A stretch of 64,000 nucleotides of DNA from Neorhizobium galegae bv. officinalis (GTDB lineage Bacteria; Pseudomonadota; Alphaproteobacteria; Rhizobiales; Rhizobiaceae). The stretch is taken from the NCBI GenBank assembly GCA_000985875.1, contig CCRI01000002.1, positions 434,001 through 498,000 of the forward strand, written 5' to 3'. Made by a program: the position numbers and the translations under genes. The notes beneath the pieces are model-generated. The model was not told the origin of the DNA and did no database searches. It saw nothing but the letters and a program-made list of their open reading frames with translations. Of this stretch, positions 17,704 to 25,249 are shown piece after piece. Numbering within the stretch: position 1 is the stretch's first letter; each line of letters starts with the position of its first letter.

Positions 17704-18498
17704 TTAGACGAATTCGAAATTCGAGGCGGACAGGTTTGCGACCGTGACACCCGTCAACGTGATCGATCCGTAGGAACCGAGATCGATGACCGCGCCGGAT
17801 GCAGTATTGGACGTCGCCGCGATGATTTCGGCATATGTGTCGTAGGCCGCATTGTTGAGCCCGATGACGATCCCCTCGCCTGCGGCATAGTTGAAATCGG
17901 CGATCGTGTCGTCGCCGATAACTGAGAATGCCGTATCGAGCAAGCCGGCGCCGTTGAGGTCAAAGAAGAAGTAATCCACTCCCGCACCACCGGTCAGGAC
18001 GTCATTTCCCTCAAACGAATAAAGCTCGTTGTCGCCTGATGTTCCAATTTGTTCCGTTCCGACTTCCGCGAAATAGTCGTACAGGCCGCTGAAGGATTGC
18101 CCGAAGAAGGTGGCGCCTTCCAGGGCGCCACCATGGGTCAGCGAGTAGATCGCCTGGTTGAAGATGGCGGTCGGCGCAGCACCGCCGAGATCGATTGACA
18201 GATCAACGCCAGTCAGGCTCGAACCGGACGCTGTATTGTAGCTGTAGCCGTTGCCGAACTCCATCGTGTCGAGATCGCTGGTACCCGCCAGCCCGCCCTG
18301 CGCGTAGTCGAGAGGGCTCCCTTCAAGGACAACACCGTAATCAGTGGCGTTGCCGGCGCCAAAGTTACTATGGGTCGTGCTGGTTGGATTATCGAACGCG
18401 CCGTTGCCGTTATAGGGAGCAAAACCGGCACTCCAAACCTCTTCGAAATAATAGAGCAGATTGCTGCTTGCCGACGTCAATGAAAGGACTGCAGTCAT
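17704..18498 (-). CDS. hasA: HasA-like secreted haem-binding hemophore with RTX-like C-terminal tail
   Basis: A secreted 264-residue protein that would capture haem outside the cell and hand it to the HasR-type receptor. Residues 1-150 resemble HasA: LDTMEFGNGYS near 77-86 matches the LDSLSFGDG region of the classical hemophore, and Tyr65 (SPLDYAQ) falls where the haem-ligand tyrosine would be. The histidine that usually assists this tyrosine is not evident, as the loop is shorter. Residues 152-180 are different from classical HasA: GTSGDNELYSFEGNDVLTGG is an RTX-type calcium-binding nonapeptide pattern, followed by a beta-rich tail ending SNFEFV, typical of type I secreted RTX proteins. Classical hemophores are under 200 residues. 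There is no N-terminal signal peptide, as expected. Confidence 0.82.
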   Translation of the reverse strand: MTAVLSLTSASSNLLYYFEEVWSAGFAPYNGNGAFDNPTSTTHSNFGAGNATDYGVVLEGSPLDYAQGGLAGTSDLDTMEFGNGYSYNTASGSSLTGVDLSIDLGGAAPTAIFNQAIYSLTHGGALEGATFFGQSFSGLYDYFAEVGTEQIGTSGDNELYSFEGNDVLTGGAGVDYFFFDLNGAGLLDTAFSVIGDDTIADFNYAAGEGIVIGLNNAAYDTYAEIIAATSNTASGAVIDLGSYGSITLTGVTVANLSASNFEFV

Positions 18499-18577
18499 TT
18501 GCTTTCTCCTTGGGTTAGTTCAAATGTCCGCCCCTTGGCGAACCCCGGATCCGCGACAGAGGACTGCCGCCGAAATT

Positions 18578-21211
18578 CTAGAATTTGACGTTGAGGGAGA
18601 GCGTTGCCGTCCGCCCCGGTGCCGGAAGCGTTCGATAACCAAGCGCCGGAACGTAGGCGATATCGGCAACGTTGTTGACGGCGACCCTGAGCGTCGTCGT
18701 CTCGTTGAATGTGTAGGAACCATAAAGGTCCAGCAGAGTATATTTGTCGGTCTTGTAGTTGCCGGCCAATTGCCCGTAGGCAGGTTCGCTGTCTCCGACA
18801 TGGGTGACGCGCGCGCCGACCGTCAATTTCTCTTCCAGGAAGCGCGCTCCGGCATCCACGGTGAAACGACTCGTGGGGGGCACGAAGAGAGCGGCAGGTG
18901 CAGCGTCGAACGTCTGGCCGTTGTAGCTGTAAGCAGTCGGGAATTCCGCATCCAGCCACGTGAACGAACCGCCGATATAGTAGGAACCGGCATCATAATT
19001 CGCCTCGAATTCAAGCCCTTTCATGCGGGTCGTGCCATCGAGGTTGACGAAGGAATCGTAGTCCATTCCTGTTTCAGGGCGATAGACGTTCGTTCCGAAG
19101 GAAATGTAATCGTCGATTTCGCGGTGGAACGCGACAACCTTCATCCGCAGCGTATCATTGTCGGAAAATACGCCATCGAGCGAGATATTGGCGCCGATCT
19201 CATAGGTATTGCCGCGTTCCGGCTGGAGGAACGGATTCGGAGCGTACTGGATGGGCGTCGTATTGGGATGCGCACCGCTGAACAGCGACTCCATCGCCGT
19301 CGGCGGCCGATAGCTGCGGGAATATTTGACGAAAGGCTGAAGCCAGTCGGTGGCCTTCACCGCGATCATAGCGGTTGGGAGGAACGCTCCGCCCGAATGG
19401 TCGATATCGGTTTCGACCGGGTAATAGGTTGTGACGGTGCCGCCGGGTCCCCACCGCCTGCAAACTGTGCCAGCAGCGTTCCACAGGAGGCAAACGCGCG
19501 GCGTCGTGGTCGTTTGCGAGCCATAAAACGATGTCGATCCGCGAAGATGATAGTAATCATAGCGAAGGCCGCCGGAAACCACCAGCCAATCGTCGTGCTC
19601 AAGCGTCGCGTTGGCAAAACCGCTGACCATGTCGCGACGGCCCGCCGGGTTGGTGCCGGTATAGGTCAACGAATAGTCGATACCGTCCTGGACCATGAAC
19701 GGCGTGCTGGACTGGCCGTCGTCCCGAAAGGCTTCGACGCCGTAATTGAGGGAGAGCAGCCCGGTTGCGGTGTCGAAGCGGCTGGTGTTTTCGATGCTGG
19801 CGCCATAGGTGGCCAGCCGGTAATCGACGGGTAAGGTCCAGTCTTCCCCATCGTAGACGCGATTTCGCAGTTCGTCGTTCTGGGTGTGATTATACCAGAA
19901 ACGGACCTTGAGATCGATCAACTCGCTTTCCGGATCCCATTCGAAACCTGCGGTAAGAGTATTGTTAACGACGTTTTGGATATCCTCGCCGCCAGCCCCG
20001 GTATTCTCCGCTGCTCCCTGGCTCGAGCGCGAATCGTTGCGCAGCCAGGAGAGCGAAAAGTTCAGGTCGTCCGTCAGATTGCCTTCGGCTTTGAAGAAGG
20101 TATTGGTCGATTCCTGGCCGGTGAACACCAATGTGTCGTCACCATTCGTCACCTCGCCGCTCAGTTCGACGTCGCCGTTCTTGCCGATCTTGTAGGCACC
20201 GATATTTTTGTGGCTCACGCCCCCAAGAAGCGAGAAGTCTTCCGAAAGACGAACTGCGCCGAGGACCGATCCATCGAAATTGAACGCATTGCTACCGGTG
20301 GTGCCGTTGACTTCGAGGCCCCAGTTTTTGCCACCTTCAATGAGGTCGTCTGCAACAAGCGTGCGGAAGTTTACCGATCCGCCCAGGGCTCCCGCACCAC
20401 CGACGCCGGAAACGCCGCTTTTCTCCACATCGATTTCGCGGATGAATGCCGTATCGACATAGGTCCGCTGGCTTGCACCATGACCATTGCGCTGGAAGTT
20501 CTGTCGGGCGCCATCGATCATCGTAACCACGCGGTTCTGATCCTGCAGGCCGCGGATGTTGATACTCATGCCCGGATTCTGGCCTTCGGAGCGGTTGACC
20601 AAGACGCCGGCCACGTTGTCGAGAAGATCGCGGGCATTTCGCGATGGGGCCTTCTTGATCGCTTCCCGCGATACGACGCTGATGCTGGAGGGCGTTTCAT
20701 AGACCCAATCCGGCGTTCCCTGAAAACCCGATCCCGTATTTGCCCGTCGAACTGACCTGATGATGATCGGCGCCAGAACTGTGGAACTTTCATCCGCCGC
20801 GCCCGTGCTGACCGAAAGCTGGCCGCCGATCAACGCCGCCCGGTTCCCCGTGAACCAGAAGGGTATGCCGGTTCCGGCCAGCATCTGCGCCAGCGCCTGT
20901 TGCGGCGACATGGTGCCTCGCACCGCATTGACGGTAACCTCTCGCGGCGCATTACCCGAGGCCTGCGTAACCTGAAAACCGGATTGGCGATTGAATGCGG
21001 ACAAGGCGCCGGCAAGCGGTTGCGCCGAAATGTCGAAGTTGTGCATGTCTGCCCGACTTGTCGTCGGTGACGCTCCGCCGGTCCCGTCCTGCCCAACGAC
21101 ATAGCCTGCCGGGCACAAGACGGTGAGGACTACAGAGGTCCACAACATCACCCTGCGGGCGTGCCATCTGCCCTTGCTACGAATTGCCCTTGCGTCCGCC
21201 CCGAATGCCAT
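18578..21211 (-). CDS. hasR: TonB-dependent haem/hemophore receptor, HasR-like, with signalling domain
   Basis: An outer-membrane receptor of 877 residues. After a signal peptide (to about residue 40, GYVVGQ) comes an STN signalling domain (FDISAQPLAGALSAFNRQSG and following, about 55-125), used to contact FecR. The plug domain starts near 160 with DWVYETPSSISVVSREAIKK, and the 22-strand barrel ends in the aromatic C-terminal LSLNVKF. The YRPPTAMESLF and NPFLQPERGNTYEIG boxes near residues 640-690 are typical of haem receptors. Its position between fecR and the hemophore gene is that of hasR. A perfect TGA-N9-TCA box and an ECF-type promoter lie upstream. Confidence 0.92.
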   Translation of the reverse strand: MAFGADARAIRSKGRWHARRVMLWTSVVLTVLCPAGYVVGQDGTGGASPTTSRADMHNFDISAQPLAGALSAFNRQSGFQVTQASGNAPREVTVNAVRGTMSPQQALAQMLAGTGIPFWFTGNRAALIGGQLSVSTGAADESSTVLAPIIIRSVRRANTGSGFQGTPDWVYETPSSISVVSREAIKKAPSRNARDLLDNVAGVLVNRSEGQNPGMSINIRGLQDQNRVVTMIDGARQNFQRNGHGASQRTYVDTAFIREIDVEKSGVSGVGGAGALGGSVNFRTLVADDLIEGGKNWGLEVNGTTGSNAFNFDGSVLGAVRLSEDFSLLGGVSHKNIGAYKIGKNGDVELSGEVTNGDDTLVFTGQESTNTFFKAEGNLTDDLNFSLSWLRNDSRSSQGAAENTGAGGEDIQNVVNNTLTAGFEWDPESELIDLKVRFWYNHTQNDELRNRVYDGEDWTLPVDYRLATYGASIENTSRFDTATGLLSLNYGVEAFRDDGQSSTPFMVQDGIDYSLTYTGTNPAGRRDMVSGFANATLEHDDWLVVSGGLRYDYYHLRGSTSFYGSQTTTTPRVCLLWNAAGTVCRRWGPGGTVTTYYPVETDIDHSGGAFLPTAMIAVKATDWLQPFVKYSRSYRPPTAMESLFSGAHPNTTPIQYAPNPFLQPERGNTYEIGANISLDGVFSDNDTLRMKVVAFHREIDDYISFGTNVYRPETGMDYDSFVNLDGTTRMKGLEFEANYDAGSYYIGGSFTWLDAEFPTAYSYNGQTFDAAPAALFVPPTSRFTVDAGARFLEEKLTVGARVTHVGDSEPAYGQLAGNYKTDKYTLLDLYGSYTFNETTTLRVAVNNVADIAYVPALGYRTLPAPGRTATLSLNVKF

Positions 21212-21264
21212 AATGCCCTAAAACTCTCCGTCTTCAGCCCGTCATCCGCGGGGCCTTCGACTTA

Positions 21265-21291
21265 GAGACAATTGGGCAATGCCAGATTTCC
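21265..21291 (-). promoter_or_regulatory. Candidate ECF (FecI-type) promoter for hasR
   Basis: On the minus strand GGAAAT (21291-21286) is followed after 15 bases by TGTCTC (21270-21265), ending 53 bases before the hasR start. This resembles promoters read by FecI-type sigma factors. The match is by eye and from memory of the consensus. Confidence 0.4.
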
Positions 21292-21320
21292 GCGGAAAGC
21301 TTCACTTTTCCGCTAAATCA

Positions 21321-21335
21321 TGAATCTTATTATCA
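21321..21335. promoter_or_regulatory. Iron-responsive operator (RirA-type IRO box) upstream of hasR
   Basis: A perfect TGA-N9-TCA dyad in an AT-rich setting, 110 bases upstream of the hasR start and just past the fecR stop. In rhizobia this motif is bound by the iron-sulfur regulator RirA to repress uptake genes when iron is plentiful. Confidence 0.55.
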
Positions 21336-21342
21336 ACTTTGT

Positions 21343-22317
21343 TTAGAGGCGGGATATGACCCGGACGTAATCGGATATTTTGCGAACTTTTCCGCCATAG
21401 GGGTCAACCAGTGCACCGAGGGCCTGATCGGGGGAGTTCAGGTCGTAGATCCCGCTCACTCTCCGGTTCGCAAGGCTCCGGTCGGGGATCGAAATCAGGG
21501 CCGGATGGTAGCGCTGAATCTGTTCGATGACCGAACCGATTGTCTGGTCAACGACGTGGAGCCTGCCTTGCCTCCAGGAGCCGATATCGGCGATAGCGAC
21601 AGCGGAAACTGTAATGCCACCACTTGTGTGATCAAGCGTCAACATTCCCCCGGGGGCAAGGACGTGTTCCGCCGCGCCAGCCCTGTCGGGGGAAGTCTTG
21701 ACCGCGCCACGAGCGAGGGCGATCGCCGTCTCATCGCCACCGACGCGGACGTCGAAGGCGGTTCCCAGAACCTCGACCTTCAGTCCACCTCCTTCGACAG
21801 TGAACGGCCGCGTCTTTTCGGGTGCAACATCGAAGAACGCTTCCCCCTTGAGGAGGATGACGCCACGCCGGTCGCCGGAAAATGCCAGTGCCATGGCACT
21901 ATCGGCTGCAAGCACGACTGAGCTTCCGTCTTCAAGCGTTATGCTGCGGCTTTGGGCCGTGTCGGTTACAAAATCCGCCTGCAGCCGGATCAGCAGAGAG
22001 GGGCCGGCCAGGAGCAGAAGACAGAGCGCTGTGCCTGTGAAGACCGCAGCGCCCACAAGCCTGGAGGTCAGGCTGAAACGGCGCATGGGCGGTGCGCCTG
22101 CGGGGTGCGGCAAGGCTTCGAGAGCGGATGATGGCATCTGCCCCAAGGCCTGCCACATCTCGCAGGTTTCCTCCCACTCGCGTCGGTGTTCCGGAGCCTC
22201 AAGGAGCCAGGCTTCGAATGCCGATCGCAGGCTCGGATCCTCTGGATTTTCACGGATCAGGATAAGCCAGTCCGTGGCCTGGTCGGACGGCGTCTTCGTC
22301 TTTGAATCGATGGTCAT
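21343..22317 (-). CDS. FecR family anti-sigma/signal transducer (HasS-like)
   Basis: A single-pass inner-membrane regulator of 324 residues. The N-terminal cytoplasmic part (about 1-80) contains the DUF4880-type sigma-binding segment with SAFEAWLLEAPEHRREWEE. The membrane helix is near 90-110 (VGAAVFTGTALCLLLLAG). The periplasmic FecR domain follows, with SRSITLEDGSSVVLAADSAM and VAPEKTRPFTVEGGGLKVEV. The C terminus (about 265-324) looks like an STN-type fold that touches the receptor. It lies 108 bases after the sigma gene. Together with that sigma factor and the receptor's STN domain it forms a cell-surface signalling chain for haem. Confidence 0.9.
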   Translation of the reverse strand: MTIDSKTKTPSDQATDWLILIRENPEDPSLRSAFEAWLLEAPEHRREWEETCEMWQALGQMPSSALEALPHPAGAPPMRRFSLTSRLVGAAVFTGTALCLLLLAGPSLLIRLQADFVTDTAQSRSITLEDGSSVVLAADSAMALAFSGDRRGVILLKGEAFFDVAPEKTRPFTVEGGGLKVEVLGTAFDVRVGGDETAIALARGAVKTSPDRAGAAEHVLAPGGMLTLDHTSGGITVSAVAIADIGSWRQGRLHVVDQTIGSVIEQIQRYHPALISIPDRSLANRRVSGIYDLNSPDQALGALVDPYGGKVRKISDYVRVISRL

Positions 22318-22425
22318 ACTGCCAGCTTTAAATTACGCGGAGCGTTGTTCCCTGTTCTTACTCTATAGACACTCAACCCGCTGAAAAATTCCAGAGTCGC
22401 ACGTATTTTTCGAGGGCTTCTCAAC

Positions 22426-22935
22426 TCAGGGCATGCGCAACATTTCTTCCTTGATCATCCTCATCGCATCGTTGAGGAGCCGATGAACCGATGTTGTGGA
22501 GAGATTGAGAATTTCGGCAATTTGCTTCAACGAGAGACCGTCGAACCTGTACATTTGCAGCACCAGCCGGGCCCTTTCCGGCAATGCATCGACAGTTGAC
22601 GCGACCCTCTTGACGCGCTCCTGAAAAAGCACGCTATCTTCAGGCGTATCATTGGGCATCGGCAATGCCCACCAGGGAATGTCAGAAGGCGCCACCGTTT
22701 CTTCAAGTTTCCGGCGCCGCCGTCTATTGAAAGAAAGATTGCGGACGATCTGGAAGAGATATCCTGGGTGCAAAATACTTTCGCGAGTTTCGGCAGGCAC
22801 GAATTTCAGGTAGGCGTCCTGGACAACATCTTCGGCTTCAGCCCTCGATCCAACGAGCGGCGTCGCGTAGTCGACAAGCGCCTTGCGGTTTTGCAGGTAC
22901 ATTGCGTACCGGTCGCCATTTTTTCCGACATTCAT
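22426..22935 (-). CDS. ECF sigma factor, FecI/HasI-like
   Basis: An extracytoplasmic-function sigma factor of 169 residues with region 2 (DYATPLVGSRAEAEDVVQDAYLKF, including the core-binding and -10 reading helix) and region 4 (LPERARLVLQMYRFDGLSLK with the following helix-turn-helix ending TSVHRLLNDAM). Size and order (sigma, FecR, receptor) are typical of FecI systems. It would direct transcription of hasR and the genes after it when haem-loaded hemophore binds the receptor. An in-frame ATG at 22902 is an alternative start. Confidence 0.92.
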   Translation of the reverse strand: MNVGKNGDRYAMYLQNRKALVDYATPLVGSRAEAEDVVQDAYLKFVPAETRESILHPGYLFQIVRNLSFNRRRRRKLEETVAPSDIPWWALPMPNDTPEDSVLFQERVKRVASTVDALPERARLVLQMYRFDGLSLKQIAEILNLSTTSVHRLLNDAMRMIKEEMLRMP

Positions 22936-23070
22936 TCCAAAATACTCAAAACATTTGCAGTCCTGCAGGCGCTATCGGCACTGCTGATCAACGCTTCTCA
23001 ATCCGAAATTTGGATCAATCGACAAGATTGCGGCAGCTATATCACTCCAACGGCCCGCCGCCAATAAACT

Positions 23071-23085
23071 TGACATTTCTTATCA
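23071..23085. promoter_or_regulatory. Iron-responsive operator (RirA-type IRO box) upstream of the sigma gene
   Basis: A second perfect TGA-N9-TCA dyad, 136 bases upstream of the sigma-factor start. Two perfect boxes in the two regulatory gaps of one haem-uptake operon argue for dual control: iron level through RirA, and haem through the sigma/FecR pair. The rest of the gap (22936-23230) shows nothing else I can name. Confidence 0.55.
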
Positions 23086-23230
23086 TGATTTTCCGGTCCG
23101 ATGGAAGGCCGCATGGCAAGGCATGATCATCGGGACTATGTGCAGGTCTGCGCCAAATTAATGGTTCAAATTTGCTGCGCCATCACTGAAATCTAACTGG
23201 ATGCGGACTTGGACCGATCAACCAATGGCC

Positions 23231-23641
23231 CTAGATTTGAAAAAGACTCGCGACGACCGCGCAGGACATGATAGCGAGCCAGCCGGACGCGGTCCGCTGA
23301 AGTATCATTAGCCGCCAATGGCTTCGCGCACCGACCTGCGTCAACCTGCCGAGCAAACCCCAAATCACGGCAACGATGCTCGCCAAGGCAACGAAGATTG
23401 TAAGCTTTGGCAGGAAGTCCTGTCGGCGCAGCTCTCCTAGGCTGCCACCATGCTTGCGTATCAATCCCGTTCGCCCGATCCGGCCATCGTCGGTGAAGAC
23501 TGGCGGGAGATGCGGCTGTGGCGCCTTAAGCAGTAACCCTTCTTCATGGAGGAGTGGCTTCAGCATCAGCGCCGCGACGACTTCTGGCGACATGGGTCGA
23601 TCTGTGAGGACTTCGACAGCCTCGATATTCCGGCTCGTCAT
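23231..23641 (-). other. Dubious reverse ORF, possibly a membrane-protein fragment
   Basis: A 136-codon reverse frame. Its C-terminal half (from about 23440 to 23231) has two membrane-like stretches (IFVALASIVAVIWGLLG and ASGWLAIMSCAVVASLF), while its N-terminal half lies antisense to the hydrolase remnant and is probably a shadow. The likeliest reading is that the end of an unknown membrane-protein gene was joined to the remnant at about 23440 by a deletion. I do not recognise the family. Confidence 0.2.
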
Positions 23642-24938
23642 TGCCGGCTGGGCGGACGGCTATCGCAACACGCCGTTGCTAGCAGTCGAAGGTCTCGGCG
23701 AGAAGGCGAAAGCGCTTGTCGGACCATGGATCCACAAATATCCGCATCTCGCCTGGCCGAAACCGCGCGCTGACTTCCACGGCGAAGCTATTGCCTGGTG
23801 GAATCGCTGGCTGCGAAACGGGGATAATGGTGCGGAGACCATGCCATCCGTGCGCGCCTATATTCTGGATGCAATCAAGCCCGCCACGCGCCGCGATTTC
23901 GATCCCGGCTTCTGGATCGCCAAACGGAGTTGGCAGCAGCCTGACTTGCAGTCCTTCTATGTCGAGCAGCTCGGCGTCTTGATGGAAGGCATGCCGATCC
24001 CGCACGCGCCGGAGCACCCCGTCTATCTGCGCTCGCCGCTCGACACGGGCACCGCCTCGGGCGAGTGGTTCACGCTGAAGCCGGATGCGGAACTGGCGAT
24101 CGATCAGCGCGTCGACGACGCCGGGTCGCTCACCTTTCAGACCGCGCCGCTGGCCGACGATCATGATTATCTCGGCCGTCCAGTCGTGACGCTGGCGCTC
24201 AGATGCGATGCCGAAACCGCCAATCTCTGCGCAAGGCTTGTCGATATCCATCCGGACGGCACGGCAACCCGTGTCTCCTTCGGCCTGCTCAATCTCGCCC
24301 ATCGCGATAGCAACGCCGCGCCCGAACCGATGAGCAAGGGTAAACGCACGACTGTGAACCTGTCCCTCGATGCCTGCGGCTACCGTTTTCGCAAGGGGCA
24401 CCGCATCCGTCTGTCCCTATCGACTGCCTATTGGCCAATGGTTCTGCCGCCTCCGGAAGATCCGGGTCTGACGATCGACATCGCCTCCATCGGCCTTGGC
24501 CTGCCAATTCTTGGGGCGCATGAACTCATCGACGTGAAGCAGCCTGACAATCCCGATCCGCTGCCGAAATATATCGAACATGCGCCGGGCTCGACGAAGC
24601 GGCAAGTGGTGCGCGATCTCTCGGCCGGCCTTACCCGCTATGAAATCCAAGAGGATACCGGCCTTTTCGAACATCCCGGCACTGGCCTGTCGACGCGGCA
24701 GCTGCGCGAGGAAACCTGGTCGATTGCGCCGGATGACCCGCTGTCGATGTCCGGCATCTCGACCTGGACCTGCGACATGCAGCGCCCCGGCTGGTTCGTT
24801 CGCACGGTCGCGACCTCATCCATAGCCTGCACGGCAAGGGACTGGATCATCAGCGCCTCGGTCATAGCCTATGAAGGCGAGAACGAGGTCTCACGGAAGA
24901 TATTCGAAGAGAAGCGCATCCCGCGCGACCTTATGTAA
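23441..24938 (+). pseudogene. CocE/NonD (X-Pro dipeptidyl-peptidase-like) hydrolase, truncated and frameshifted
   Basis: Remnant of a serine hydrolase that normally has about 670 residues. The catalytic N-terminal part with the nucleophile serine is absent. What remains starts with MLAYQSRSPDPAIVGEDW at 23450, meets an in-frame TAA at 23534-23536, continues in the same frame as WLQHQRRDDFWRHGSICEDF, and shifts frame near 23633 into VIAGWADGYRN and GPWIHKYPHLAWPKPR. From there the C-terminal jelly-roll domain is open to 24938 (EEKRIPRDLM). The gene has lost its 5' third, gained a stop and lost frame once, so no active enzyme can be made. A start codon for the intact 3' part is unlikely. Confidence 0.85.
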
Positions 24939-25249
24939 ATCAGCGCTGACAGGCAAATCGGCTCGCCGCCGAGGGTCTGTTCACAGGGGCGAGAAAACGC
25001 GACATGATTGCTACTAATGGGGCAGTTAAGCCCCTATCCTAAAATGCTTAACCGCGTGGGAGCAGCATTGTGATTCCATCCAGACAACCCAGCGCACGCT
25101 CTGCCAAACTGAGGCGCCCCAACAACGAACCCCTCTCCTGATACACGAGAATGAGCGGGCCCGTCATGCCTGTCGCATATCTGTAATACCGTAACCTTAG
25201 GTTAGAATGACTCCATACTTGGGGCAAATCCTAACTTAGAGGCGAGCCA
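24939..25249 (+). other. Intergenic region upstream of phoX
   Basis: About 310 bases between the hydrolase remnant and phoX. It contains a short hairpin GGGGC/GCCCC (25019-25034) and a Pho box (listed separately). I see no small gene. Confidence 0.5.
25170..25187 (+). promoter_or_regulatory. Pho box for PhoB upstream of phoX
   Basis: CTGTCGC (25170-25176), spacer ATAT, then CTGTAAT (25181-25187): two direct repeats 11 bases apart matching the CTGTCAT-N4-CTGTCAT consensus at 5 and 6 of 7 positions. It lies 62 bases before the phoX start, where PhoB would activate under phosphate limitation. Confidence 0.6.

Noticed and set aside
18461..19834. 457-codon forward frame antisense to hasR
   Set aside because: Opposes a full-length TonB-dependent receptor; composition is that of an antisense frame and there is no ribosome site.
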